A stretch of DNA of 64,000 nt from Halioglobus sp. GTDB taxonomy: Bacteria > Pseudomonadota > Gammaproteobacteria > Pseudomonadales > Halieaceae. Below, in pieces: positions 1-7,868 of this stretch (its first letter is position 1; each line of letters begins with the position of its first letter). The notes under the pieces were generated by a model, which saw nothing but the letters and a program-made list of their open reading frames with translations, was not told the DNA's origin and ran no database searches. The translations under genes were made by a program, and so were the position numbers. The stretch lies in the NCBI GenBank assembly GCA_028825045.1, contig JAPKAY010000002.1, positions 62,001 to 126,000 on the forward strand. The letters run 5' to 3'.

Positions 1-1229
1 TGGATGCCTGTGCACTACTGGTAATAGAAGATTTCGGTTTACAGGCGGAGGCTTTTACCAGCCCACCAAAGTGGCATCTCGCGCACACCAGCTGGTTTTT
101 CGAAACCTTTTTGCTGAAACCATTTCTCAACCACTACCGTTCTCCCAATGAACAATATCAAAACTTGTTCAATTCCTATTACAACGGCGTTGGGGGTCAG
201 TTTCCCCGACCACATCGCGGCTTACTATCGCGACCGACCGTCAACGAGGTGATGTCTTATCGGGCACATGTCGACAACGCAGTAACGCAATTACTAGAAG
301 AAAGCGAACATCCAGAGCGAGATACTATTATTTCTCGCTGCCGCCTGGGCATCGAACACGAACAACAGCACCAGGAATTATTTTACACTGATTTAAAATT
401 CTCACTACATGCCAATCCACTTCTTCCCTGTTACAGCAGCACCGCGCAGCCATCCACTATGGCCGATCAAGATGAAGTGATGCCCTGTAAACTCCAGTGG
501 CGCGAGTACCCCGCCGGCCTGGTTAGCGTGGGCAGCGACATTGATAAGATCGGCGAAAAAGCATTCGCCTTCGACAACGAAGGGCCGCGTCACAGCGTTT
601 ACCTGCACGCTTACGCACTGGCTAACCGACTGGTCACCAACTCTGATTTTCAAGCTTTTGTTGATGATGGTGGCTACCAACGTCCGGAGTTCTGGCTGGC
701 CGATGCCTGGGCGATTGTGCAGGAACAGAATTGGCAGCAGCCGCTTTATTGGCAGGATAACGATGGTCATCAGCTACAGTTTACGCTGCACGGACTGCAA
801 CCCAGGCTTCCAAATCAACCAATGTGTCATCTCAGCGGCTACGAAGCCGATGCGTATGCCAACTGGACAGGTGCACGACTACCAACCGAGTTTGAGTGGG
901 AATTCGCCGCCAGCTCGCAGCCATTTTCCGCGCTGGAGTTTGACCCAAAAGTGCTCCACCCCACGTCGGCGAAGGGTGGCGAGCCGCTCTCACAGCTGTA
1001 CAGTGACTGCTGGCAGTGGACTGGTTCCGCCTATCGTCCCTACCCGGGCTTCAGGGCGAGCGCTGGAGCGATCGGCGAATACAATGGCAAGTTCATGGCT
1101 AACCAGTGGGTATTGCGCGGCGGGTCCTGTGTGAGTCAAACCCGGCATGTGCGGCCCACTTATAGAAATTTTTTCTACCCTCAGGACCGCTGGCAATTCA
1201 GCGGCCTACGCTTAGCCAAAGACCTCTAA
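1..1229 (+). CDS. egtB: Ergothioneine biosynthesis protein EgtB (5'-truncated by window edge)
   Basis: Non-haem iron sulfoxide synthase that joins hercynine (trimethylhistidine) to cysteine or gamma-glutamylcysteine using O2. The frame is open from base 3 to the left edge, so the N-terminus is missing and 408 residues are visible. Seen: WHLAH near fragment residues 24-28 and HEQQHQE near 119-125, which supply the three iron-binding His in the DinB-like domain (HxxxHxE is the EgtB signature). A formylglycine-generating-enzyme-like domain follows from about residue 160 and ends with the typical RGGSC and GLRLA segments. egtD starts 25 bases downstream, so the two form an operon. Whether the sulfur donor is cysteine or gamma-glutamylcysteine cannot be told; no egtA or egtC lies in the window. 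Confidence 0.93.
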   Translation, partial: DACALLVIEDFGLQAEAFTSPPKWHLAHTSWFFETFLLKPFLNHYRSPNEQYQNLFNSYYNGVGGQFPRPHRGLLSRPTVNEVMSYRAHVDNAVTQLLEESEHPERDTIISRCRLGIEHEQQHQELFYTDLKFSLHANPLLPCYSSTAQPSTMADQDEVMPCKLQWREYPAGLVSVGSDIDKIGEKAFAFDNEGPRHSVYLHAYALANRLVTNSDFQAFVDDGGYQRPEFWLADAWAIVQEQNWQQPLYWQDNDGHQLQFTLHGLQPRLPNQPMCHLSGYEADAYANWTGARLPTEFEWEFAASSQPFSALEFDPKVLHPTSAKGGEPLSQLYSDCWQWTGSAYRPYPGFRASAGAIGEYNGKFMANQWVLRGGSCVSQTRHVRPTYRNFFYPQDRWQFSGLRLAKDL

Positions 1230-1254
1230 CCTACAGTTTAAAAGAGAGCGCGTA

Positions 1255-2232
1255 ATGCCTGCAGCTGCACCCAAACTTGCGAATGTTTTCTTCGAAGACC
1301 AGCACCCCGCGGCTGGTGATAGCCGAGCGGAGCTGGTGGCTGGATTACGACGGCCGCAGAAACAAATAAAACCCAAATATCTCTATGACGCGAGAGGCTC
1401 TGAACTATTTGAGCAAATAACGCTTCAACAAGAGTACTACCCCACCCGAACGGAAATGGCTATTTTGAATCAACACGCTGCAGAAATAGCCGTCTGCTGT
1501 GGCGACGACTGCGTGTTGATAGAACCCGGCAGCGGCAGCAGCGAAAAAGTCAGGCTGATACTGGACAACGTCCGCCCGGTCTCTTACGTACCGCTGGATA
1601 TTTCTGTGGAATTTCTCTACGAATCTGCGGTAAAGTTAGGCCGCGAATTTCCCTGGCTGAATATTCATGCGATCTGCGCAGATTTTTCTGACTCGTGGCA
1701 GGCGCGTACCAACCTTTCCTCAGGCAGACGCGTAATTTTCTACCCTGGCTCCACCATCGGCAATATGGATCCGCAAGATGCTCAAACTTTTTTGTCTGGC
1801 CTGCGCCACTGGATAGGTGATGACAGTGGTGTATTAATAGGCGTCGACTTACAAAAATCGGAGCAGATACTTCATGCAGCCTACAATGACGCAAAAGGTG
1901 TGACCGCCGAATTCAATCTGAATATTTTCAACTCGATAAACAAATACACCGGAGCAAACTTTAACCCGGAAAACTTCTACCATCAGGCTTTTTACAATCA
2001 GACGCTAAAACGGATAGAAATGCACCTGGTAAGCAAAAAAAACCATACTGTTGATATCGAAGGTAGCGTCATAGCGTTCGATAAGGGCGAGTCCCTGCAT
2101 ACCGAAAACTCTTATAAGTACAGTATGGAGAGCTTCACAAGCCTTTGTAATGCCGCTGGCTTTGTCGTAACAAAAAGCTGGCTGGATGAAGAAGAGTTGT
2201 TCAGTGTTTACTACCTGACCGTAGGCGAATAA
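1255..2232 (+). CDS. egtD: L-histidine N(alpha)-methyltransferase EgtD
   Basis: Transfers three methyl groups from SAM to the alpha-amino group of histidine, giving hercynine, the first step of ergothioneine synthesis. The 325 residues fit the family (about 320). Seen: the SAM-binding EPGSGSSEKVR around residue 88, YVPLDIS near 112, and FYPGSTIGN near 162, all hallmarks of the DUF2260/Methyltransf_33 fold. The ATG at 1255 follows a purine-rich AAAGAGAG. It sits immediately after egtB and 15 bases before an MFS gene, so the four genes up to 4405 are probably one transcript. The pairing with EgtB makes the assignment secure. Confidence 0.95.
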   Translation: MPAAAPKLANVFFEDQHPAAGDSRAELVAGLRRPQKQIKPKYLYDARGSELFEQITLQQEYYPTRTEMAILNQHAAEIAVCCGDDCVLIEPGSGSSEKVRLILDNVRPVSYVPLDISVEFLYESAVKLGREFPWLNIHAICADFSDSWQARTNLSSGRRVIFYPGSTIGNMDPQDAQTFLSGLRHWIGDDSGVLIGVDLQKSEQILHAAYNDAKGVTAEFNLNIFNSINKYTGANFNPENFYHQAFYNQTLKRIEMHLVSKKNHTVDIEGSVIAFDKGESLHTENSYKYSMESFTSLCNAAGFVVTKSWLDEEELFSVYYLTVGE

Positions 2233-2247
2233 CCAATTTGAGCCCAA

Positions 2248-3552
2248 ATGTCCGTCATTGAACAAACAGGAAAGCGCTACGCCACCCTGCTCGCACTAAT
2301 TTTCGCTGGCGAGGTCATGTTCAGCCTGCCTTTTCATATACCGCGTTTTTTCCGTCCGACTATGTTGGATGTATTCCAGCTGAGCAATACCCAACTAGGC
2401 GACATTTTCGCAATGTACGGCGTAGTCGCTCTGCTGGCGTATTTTCCCGGAGGAACCATTGCCGACCGTTTCAATGCTCGCACACTTATTGTGCTTTCCC
2501 TGGTCGCCACCTCTCTGGGTGGGTTTTATCTATACACTATACCCACCCTTACCGGGCTCTATGCATTATTTGCATACTGGGGCTTAACGAGCATTCTTTT
2601 ATTTTGGGCTGCTCTCATCAAAGCTACTCGCGATTGGGGCGGCGAACAAACTCAGGGCCTGGCCTTCGGCATGCTTGATGGCGGACGCGGACTTGTTGCT
2701 AGTGTATTCGCCACCATCGCACTTTTCATTTTGAGTGAGCGCATAGCGAGTACGGGCAGCAATCCCGAAGCACTCAAGTCAGTTATCCTATTTTACAGTG
2801 TAGTAATTTTATTGGCGGCTGCCGTTATCTGGCTCACCCTGCCAGCGGATAGTTCGCGAACCCCCACCCATCAAACTACCGATCGATCTCATTGGCGTTG
2901 GGTGTTGTCCGAACCCCGGGTCTGGTTGCAGTCCGGCGTAGTGATTTGTGCCTACTGCGGGTTCAAGTCTCTAGACAATTACGGCATCTACGCGGTGCAA
3001 GTGCTGGATATGGATCAGCTGGAAGCGGCAAAACTGAATACTTATGCGAGCTATCTTCGTCCGGTTGCCGCCGTAGCTGCAGGCTTGTGGGCAGACCGGT
3101 GGAGTGCCAGCAAGCTGGTAACGCTACTCTTTTTCGTTGCATGTGCGGCGTTCTTTGCCATGAGTCAGGGTTTTTCAACCGAGGTGGCCACATACTTAAT
3201 CTTGGCCAATTTGTTGGTCACCTTCGTTGCGGTGTACGCACTGCGCGCCATTTACTTTAGCCTCATTGAGGAAGCAAAGCTGGACAAGCGTATCACCGGC
3301 AGTGCAGTGGGCCTGATTTCGGTGCTGGGTTTTACCCCCGACATATTCTTCGCATCCGTCGCCGGCCGCATTCTCGATGCCAACCCAGGCGCTGTTGGCT
3401 TTGAACACTATTTTTTGTTGATGGCGGCGATCTGCGCGGTGGGTATGGTTTTCACCCTCACACTTTCTCGACATCTGGCACTACAGAAGAATACACCCTC
3501 ACCCACTTCTCCCGCAGGGGCACAGGGCGACGATATTAGGGCGCGTCACTAG
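2248..3552 (+). CDS. MFS transporter linked to the ergothioneine operon
   Basis: A 434-residue polytopic protein of the major facilitator superfamily with about 12 hydrophobic segments. The loop between helices 2 and 3 reads GGTIADRFNAR, the usual MFS motif A region. Overall style resembles the NarK-like anion/sugar-phosphate branch, but no substrate motif is recognised. It follows egtD by 15 bases and precedes an esterase gene by 16, so co-transcription is likely. Because the operon makes ergothioneine, transport of ergothioneine, a precursor or a conjugate is a reasonable inference, but the sequence does not show it. Ribosome binding before ATG 2248 is weak, suggesting coupling to egtD. Confidence 0.8.
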   Translation: MSVIEQTGKRYATLLALIFAGEVMFSLPFHIPRFFRPTMLDVFQLSNTQLGDIFAMYGVVALLAYFPGGTIADRFNARTLIVLSLVATSLGGFYLYTIPTLTGLYALFAYWGLTSILLFWAALIKATRDWGGEQTQGLAFGMLDGGRGLVASVFATIALFILSERIASTGSNPEALKSVILFYSVVILLAAAVIWLTLPADSSRTPTHQTTDRSHWRWVLSEPRVWLQSGVVICAYCGFKSLDNYGIYAVQVLDMDQLEAAKLNTYASYLRPVAAVAAGLWADRWSASKLVTLLFFVACAAFFAMSQGFSTEVATYLILANLLVTFVAVYALRAIYFSLIEEAKLDKRITGSAVGLISVLGFTPDIFFASVAGRILDANPGAVGFEHYFLLMAAICAVGMVFTLTLSRHLALQKNTPSPTSPAGAQGDDIRARH

Positions 3553-3568
3553 AACAACCCGCACACCG

Positions 3569-4405
3569 ATGGAGACCACCTTGTTATACAAAATCATCCG
3601 CCGCACACTCATTGGTATAACCGTTCTGGCATTGCTGGCAACCGCAGCGTATACCACTTTCTATCTAGCCTTTGAGCCCGACCGCAAAGTGATTTATAGC
3701 CAGCCAGGTGGGGTGGAGCTATCGCTGGCCTTATTTGGCCTGAATCAGAGCAGCAACGGCGCACTCCCGGCGATCCTGTTTTATCACGGTGGCGCTTGGA
3801 CCGCCGGGTCTCCCATACAGTTCTACCCCTGGGCCAAACACTACGCGGAATTTGGCTGGGTGGCTGTTAGCGCGGAGTATCGGCTTAATGGCAGCAACGG
3901 CACCAACGCATTTGATGCGGTAGCGGATGCAAGAGCTGCCTACCTTTTTCTGCAACAAAATGCCTCAGAACTGGGTATCGACCCGCACCGCATAGTATTG
4001 GCCGGTGGATCGGCTGGCGGCCACCTCGCCGCCGCTGTGGCCATGACTCCCTGGCCCCAAAGAGACGCCGTCCCCGCTCCTTTGGCTTTGGTTTTGTTCA
4101 ACCCGGCCTTAAACACCGTCTACGACGAGGAAGTCGCCATTGCTCATTTGTTTGAAGACAAGGGCGAGCAGATATCGCCAATGCACCACATAATATCCGG
4201 CCTTCCTCCCATGCTCATTCTGCACGGTGATGAGGACGAGCTAGTGCCCATCAACGAGAGCAGGGACTTCTGTAAGCACATGGTCGCCGCTGATAATCGT
4301 TGTACGCTCATCGAATATCAGGGCGCTGGCCACGGGTTCTTCAACTGGGGCGGGGGGAATTACGACGAGGTAATGGCCGATGTGGTGAATTACACCGGAG
4401 ACTAG
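3569..4405 (+). CDS. Membrane-anchored alpha/beta hydrolase (esterase/lipase)
   Basis: A 278-residue hydrolase of the HSL/acetyl-esterase type. An N-terminal hydrophobic helix (about residues 9-30) acts as signal anchor, placing the enzyme at the inner membrane facing the periplasm. Seen: oxyanion-hole YHGGAW near residue 73, nucleophile elbow GGSAGGH near 146, acid-residue segment HGDEDELVP near 219, and the catalytic His in GAGHGFF near 252. Last gene of the egtB-egtD-MFS-esterase run, 16 bases after the transporter. Substrate unknown; a link to ergothioneine is only positional. Hairpins lie just after the stop. Confidence 0.8.
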   Translation: METTLLYKIIRRTLIGITVLALLATAAYTTFYLAFEPDRKVIYSQPGGVELSLALFGLNQSSNGALPAILFYHGGAWTAGSPIQFYPWAKHYAEFGWVAVSAEYRLNGSNGTNAFDAVADARAAYLFLQQNASELGIDPHRIVLAGGSAGGHLAAAVAMTPWPQRDAVPAPLALVLFNPALNTVYDEEVAIAHLFEDKGEQISPMHHIISGLPPMLILHGDEDELVPINESRDFCKHMVAADNRCTLIEYQGAGHGFFNWGGGNYDEVMADVVNYTGD

Positions 4406-4416
4406 CCCTGAGGGCA

Positions 4417-4435
4417 GCCCCAAGAAAAGTGGGGC
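4417..4435 (+). terminator. Hairpin after the ergothioneine operon, possible terminator
   Basis: GCCCCA (4417-4422) and TGGGGC (4430-4435) form a 6-bp stem with a 7-nt A-rich loop, 12 bases after the esterase stop. A smaller GCCC/GGGC hairpin precedes it. No T-run follows directly, so intrinsic termination is uncertain. Confidence 0.35.
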
Positions 4436-4464
4436 AGGGTCTGTGCCGCAGGGCCTTTCTTATC

Positions 4465-4480
4465 TATAATGCGCCCCTCT
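4465..4480 (+). promoter_or_regulatory. tRNA promoter -10 with GC-rich discriminator
   Basis: A perfect TATAAT (4465-4470) is followed directly by GCGCCCC, a GC-rich discriminator typical of stable-RNA promoters that are sensitive to ppGpp. The tRNA begins 16 bases after the -10. No good -35 hexamer is visible at the expected distance. Confidence 0.6.
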
Positions 4481-4486
4481 TCACGG

Positions 4487-4563
4487 GGGCCCATAGCTCA
4501 GTTGGTTAGAGCATCCGACTCATAATCGGCAGGTCGAAGGTTCAAATCCTTCTGGGCCCACCA
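4487..4563 (+). tRNA. tRNA with CAT anticodon, probably tRNA-Ile2 (lysidine type), possibly tRNA-Met
   Basis: A complete cloverleaf of 77 bases with encoded CCA (4561-4563): acceptor GGGCCCA pairs with TGGGCCC, D-arm GCTC...GAGC, anticodon loop CTCATAA, T-arm GAAGG-TTCAAAT-CCTTC. The anticodon CAT could mean elongator Met or the Ile2 tRNA read as AUA after TilS adds lysidine. Positions 4 and 5 are both C paired with G (C4-G69, C5-G68), the acceptor-stem identity TilS uses in E. coli tRNA-Ile2, whereas E. coli tRNA-Met has U4 and A5. Ile2 is therefore favoured. The first anticodon-stem pair is mismatched. Confidence 0.9.
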
Positions 4564-4596
4564 TCTTATTGATTTTTATAGGTTTTCTATAAAAGT

Positions 4597-4622
4597 GAGC
4601 ATCCGACTCTCAGTGCTGAGAG
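4597..4622 (+). repeat. 13-bp copy of tRNA segment plus short hairpin
   Basis: GAGCATCCGACTC at 4597-4609 is identical to tRNA bases 4509-4521 (D-arm to anticodon loop), 88 bases downstream. It runs into CTCTCAGTGCTGAGAG (4607-4622), an inverted repeat. It may be the scar of a partial tRNA duplication or an RNA 3'-structure; no rest of a second tRNA is visible. Confidence 0.45.
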
Positions 4623-4699
4623 CGGAGGTCAGTCATAAGTGTGAAGACAAGCCCAACGGGGCGACCACTTAGGATTAACTTAAACACAGGAATGAATGA

Positions 4700-5242
4700 A
4701 TGCTGACAGCAAACAAACTGGAAAAAATCATCGAACTGGAGGACAACCTCAAAGGGCAGTACCAGGAAAAACTGGACGCTAAATCTGCCGAAATCGCAGA
4801 ATTGATCAAGGAAAAGGAAGACCAGCAGGGCACGATCGCCACACAACTGGAAACCATTACTGACCTTTCGGCCAAAGCCGGTGCCAACCAGAAACTCGAG
4901 CAGCGCAACCGCGAGCTGCACAACCGCAGCGAGAATCTGCAGGAAGAGATCGCCACCCAGAAGGTGCGCCTGAAGGCCCAACAAAAAGACCTCGCGCAGG
5001 AGCGGGAAGCGGTCAAAGAGCTGAAGAAGTTTGATCCCGCCAAGATGAAGAAGAACCTGGATGCAAGCAAGAAGAAACTGGCGGAGAAAACCACAGCGAA
5101 TGACTTGCTGCAAAAAAATCTGAACAAGACCAGGACTGAGAAGGCTGAGCTGGAGCAGAAGGTGAAAGAGCTGGAAGCGAAGCTGGCGGAGTTGGAGCCT
5201 GCAGAAGACGAGGTTGAAGACGCTGAGTCAGAGGCAGCGTAA
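4700..5242 (+). CDS. Hypothetical coiled-coil protein
   Basis: A 180-residue, highly charged protein rich in E, K, Q, L and A, with heptad-like spacing across almost its entire length and an acidic tail (EPAEDEVEDAESEAA). One likely break is the FDPAK segment near residue 112. No enzyme motif, signal peptide or membrane segment is seen. The ATG at 4700 is preceded by AGGA with 8-base spacing; two upstream ATGs (4692, 4696) are out of frame. It starts a run with the VOC and S4 genes (gaps 36 and 16 bases). Function unknown; a cytoplasmic scaffold or filament-like role is possible but unsupported. Confidence 0.75.
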   Translation: MLTANKLEKIIELEDNLKGQYQEKLDAKSAEIAELIKEKEDQQGTIATQLETITDLSAKAGANQKLEQRNRELHNRSENLQEEIATQKVRLKAQQKDLAQEREAVKELKKFDPAKMKKNLDASKKKLAEKTTANDLLQKNLNKTRTEKAELEQKVKELEAKLAELEPAEDEVEDAESEAA

Positions 5243-5278
5243 GTTGCCCTGCCAATTACATCGGTCGGGAGACTAGCA

Positions 5279-5659
5279 ATGTACAGTCATATCATGTTGG
5301 GCGCGAACGACATTGAGGCATCCAAGACTTTCTACGATGCCATACTCGGTGCACTGGGCCACGGCCCCGGAATCTTCGACGACAAAGGCCGTTGTTTCTA
5401 TTTCACCGACAGCGGTATCTTCTCGCTCTCCAAGCCCATAGATGGTGAGCCCGCCAGCCATGGCAACGGCAGCACCATCGGTTTTGCCGCAGCAGACCCC
5501 GCCACCGCAGAGGCCTGGCACGCTGCGGGACTCGCCAATGGCGGAGTAACATGCGAAGAGCCACCAGGGGTGCGCGAGGGCGCTGCCGGGAAGATTTACC
5601 TCGCCTACTTGCGGGACCCCTCCGGCAACAAAGTGTGCGCACTTCACCGAATCGCTTGA
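5279..5659 (+). CDS. VOC-family protein (glyoxalase/bleomycin-resistance fold)
   Basis: A 126-residue single vicinal-oxygen-chelate domain: N-terminal beta strand with a His (MYSHIMLGAND), helix ASKTFYDAILGALG, and the C-terminal YLRDPSGNKVCAL strand-turn that closes the fold. Such proteins act as dimers on small substrates, often with a metal. The usual metal-binding His/Glu set is not obviously complete, so it may bind a ligand without metal catalysis. It lies between the coiled-coil gene and the S4 gene in the same orientation. Specific substrate unknown. Confidence 0.8.
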   Translation: MYSHIMLGANDIEASKTFYDAILGALGHGPGIFDDKGRCFYFTDSGIFSLSKPIDGEPASHGNGSTIGFAAADPATAEAWHAAGLANGGVTCEEPPGVREGAAGKIYLAYLRDPSGNKVCALHRIA

Positions 5660-5675
5660 TTCAACCTGGACATCC

Positions 5676-5900
5676 ATGCGAACTGTAACCCTCACCCAGG
5701 AACCGACCGAGCTCTATAAGATCCTGAAGTTCGAAGGTTTGGTTACCACCGGCGGTGAGGCGAAATTACTCATTGGTGATGGCCAGGTCACCGTGAATGG
5801 TGAGGTAGAGACTCGCAAGCGACGAAAGATTGTGGCTGGGGATGTTATTGGCTTTGCGGGCGAGGAGATTCAGACGGAGTACGTCCCAGTCATCCAATAG
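5676..5900 (+). CDS. RNA-binding S4-domain protein, YbcJ-like
   Basis: A 74-residue protein made of one S4 RNA-binding domain: LYKILKFEGLVTTGGEAKLLI, then the core turn GQVTVNGEVETRKRRKI and GDVIGF. This matches the small free-standing S4 proteins of the E. coli YbcJ type, which are thought to act in ribosome or RNA metabolism. It begins 16 bases after the VOC gene stop. Length and motif order fit the family closely. Exact RNA target unknown. Confidence 0.85.
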   Translation: MRTVTLTQEPTELYKILKFEGLVTTGGEAKLLIGDGQVTVNGEVETRKRRKIVAGDVIGFAGEEIQTEYVPVIQ

Positions 5901-6110
5901 CCGGGGTTTTATCCGTCTCGGTGGGCGCTTTTTCCTTGGATTCGTTCATGTCGGCCATCAGTCCGAGCCTCGATTAGCTCATCTTCTTGCGCTTTATCTT
6001 GGATATGAGAATTGGTGAATCTACCGTCACATCATCTTTTAATCTCCAAAGTGTGAACTCTCGCTCGCTACTGGGTGGCGCCAGAAAGTTGGCGATGGTA
6101 GCTTAGGCAA

Positions 6111-6491
6111 ATGTTTGGAATTATACTACGCACACTGATCACTGGACTGGGCATTTGGCTTGCGACCTACCTTGTACCTGGTGTTAGCGCGGTATCCACC
6201 GAGGCTCTCATCTGGGCGGCGATAGCGCTCGGTCTCATCAATGCATTTGTGCGACCTGTGCTGGTTCTGCTCACCCTCCCCTTCACCATCCTGACACTTG
6301 GCCTATTTCTGCTGCTGCTCAACGCCGGCATGCTAAACCTGGCTAGCTGGTTTGTAGATGGGTTCAACGTGGTGGGTTTCTGGAGCGCAGTATTTGGTGC
6401 CATCGTGGTGAGCCTGGTAAGCGGTCTGTGCTCCCACTTTATCGGCTCCAAAGGAAGCTACGACGTACTAGTGGTTCGGCGCGATAACTAA
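6111..6491 (+). CDS. Phage-holin-like four-helix membrane protein (YvlD type)
   Basis: A 126-residue integral membrane protein with four hydrophobic helices. The FVRPVLVLLTLPFTILTLG segment around residues 44-62 is characteristic of the DUF360/Phage_holin_4_2 (YvlD) family. These are chromosomal membrane proteins of unknown role despite the name. It stands alone between the S4 gene and the RND operon, with about 210 unexplained bases upstream. No phage genes are near, so a lysis role is not suggested. Confidence 0.8.
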   Translation: MFGIILRTLITGLGIWLATYLVPGVSAVSTEALIWAAIALGLINAFVRPVLVLLTLPFTILTLGLFLLLLNAGMLNLASWFVDGFNVVGFWSAVFGAIVVSLVSGLCSHFIGSKGSYDVLVVRRDN

Positions 6492-6563
6492 AGACTCCAC
6501 AACAACCTCACACAACAACCGACTCATACTCGGGCGGTCCCATTGGCGCCATAGGCTCTGAGG

Positions 6564-6622
6564 GCTGACACTTGTCAGCACCAGCGGTTGGATTGGAACC
6601 CAATCCCTTGACCGCGTACAAT
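6564..6622 (+). promoter_or_regulatory. Predicted promoter and operator-like dyad of the RND efflux operon
   Basis: GCTGACA (6564-6570) and TGTCAGC (6573-6579) form a perfect 7-bp dyad with a 2-base centre. Fourteen bases further on lies TTGGAA (6593-6598), an 18-base spacer and TACAAT (6617-6622), a plausible sigma70 promoter. The position suits a regulator site; no regulator gene is adjacent. Confidence 0.45.
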
Positions 6623-6665
6623 GACCGGCGAATAACACCCACATTAAAACTACCGAGGCCGGCAT

Positions 6666-7853
6666 ATGCGGTTCAGAGATACCCGGACACTTTCTGCACT
6701 CCTGCGATTGTCACTATTTACCGGGGCGGCCATGCTCCATCTTGCATCGTGCAGTAGCTCCGAGGCACCAGCCAAGCCTCCACCCACTGCCGTTACCGCG
6801 CAGACTATTACGCCTACGGACGTCCCTATTACTACGCTTTTTGTCTCCCAGACGCAGAGCTCCCAGGCGGTGAATATTCAGGCCCGTGTTTCCGGGTTCC
6901 TGGAAAAGCGCGTGTATACCGAGGGATCGAGGGTCAAGACCGGACAGATTCTCTTTGAAATGGATAAAAAGCCGTTCCAGGCGCAAGTAGATGGCGCCGC
7001 AGCTGCTTTGCAGCGTAATGAGGCGGCTTTGGAAGTGGCGCGCACAAATCTGGCGCGCACCAAACCCCTCGTTGAACTAAATGCCTTGTCACAGAAGGAT
7101 CTCGACGATGCGCGCGGCCAGTTTGAGCAGTCGGGAGCTGCCGTCGCACAATCAAAAGCGCAATTGGACTCCGCAAAGCTTGATTTGTCCTACGCCACCA
7201 TCCGATCACCTGTGGATGGCGTCAGCAGTTTCTCGGCGGTAGCCGATGGTACTTACGTCGATACCAAGAACGCCCAACTGACAACCGTTTCAGTGCTTTC
7301 TCCGATGTGGATAAACTTTAGTCTCTCGGAAAATGATCTCAGCCAAATGCGTCAAGAAGAAAAGGCAGGCCGGCTCAAGCCTCCCGAGGATGGCAAGTTT
7401 ACTGTGGAGATTGAGCTATCCGATGGCAGCTTATTTCCGCAAACAGGTACGATCGATTTCACTGACCCCTCCTACAACTCCGAAACGGGAACATTTCTGA
7501 TTCGCGCGGTCGTCGATAACCCCCACGGCACCCTGCGCCCTAACCAATATGTTCGCGCTAAAACAGTCGGTGCCACACGGCCCCATGCCATTCTCATCCC
7601 CCAGCGTGCGGTGCAGCAAAGTGCGCAGGGGCATTTTGTCTGGATTGTGAACAGCTCGTCACAGGCGGAGATGCGCCCTGTGGTTGTCGGCAACTGGCAT
7701 GGTAATGACTGGTTTATTAACGAGGGGCTTGCCAGTGGTGATCGCGTCATTGTCGACGGTGCGCAACGACTGGCACCCGGCTCGGCGCTCACTGTGACGG
7801 ATGCGGCGGAACCCAAGGCCACCAGCGCCTCAACTGCAACGACAAGTTACTAG
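6666..7853 (+). CDS. RND efflux periplasmic adaptor (membrane fusion) lipoprotein
   Basis: AcrA/MexA-type adaptor that bridges the inner-membrane pump and the outer-membrane channel. The 395 residues begin with a signal peptide ending in the lipobox LASC (Cys near residue 29), so it is a lipoprotein anchored in the inner membrane. Seen: lipoyl/barrel-sandwich halves (ARVSGFLEKRVYTEGSRVKTG near 75, IRSPVDGVSSFS near 178), a central helical hairpin rich in A, Q and E, and the beta-barrel and membrane-proximal parts (LRPNQYVRA near 290). First gene of the operon; the pump starts 15 bases after its stop. Confidence 0.93.
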   Translation: MRFRDTRTLSALLRLSLFTGAAMLHLASCSSSEAPAKPPPTAVTAQTITPTDVPITTLFVSQTQSSQAVNIQARVSGFLEKRVYTEGSRVKTGQILFEMDKKPFQAQVDGAAAALQRNEAALEVARTNLARTKPLVELNALSQKDLDDARGQFEQSGAAVAQSKAQLDSAKLDLSYATIRSPVDGVSSFSAVADGTYVDTKNAQLTTVSVLSPMWINFSLSENDLSQMRQEEKAGRLKPPEDGKFTVEIELSDGSLFPQTGTIDFTDPSYNSETGTFLIRAVVDNPHGTLRPNQYVRAKTVGATRPHAILIPQRAVQQSAQGHFVWIVNSSSQAEMRPVVVGNWHGNDWFINEGLASGDRVIVDGAQRLAPGSALTVTDAAEPKATSASTATTSY

Positions 7854-7868
7854 GCGAGGGCCCGCTAT

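Noticed and set aside
4610..5127. Two long minus-strand frames opposite the coiled-coil gene
   Set aside because: Low-complexity Phe/Leu/Ser-rich translations produced by the reverse complement of a Lys/Glu/Gln-rich gene.
6111..6491. Holin-like gene as sign of a prophage
   Set aside because: The YvlD-type family is chromosomal and common; no other phage gene is near.
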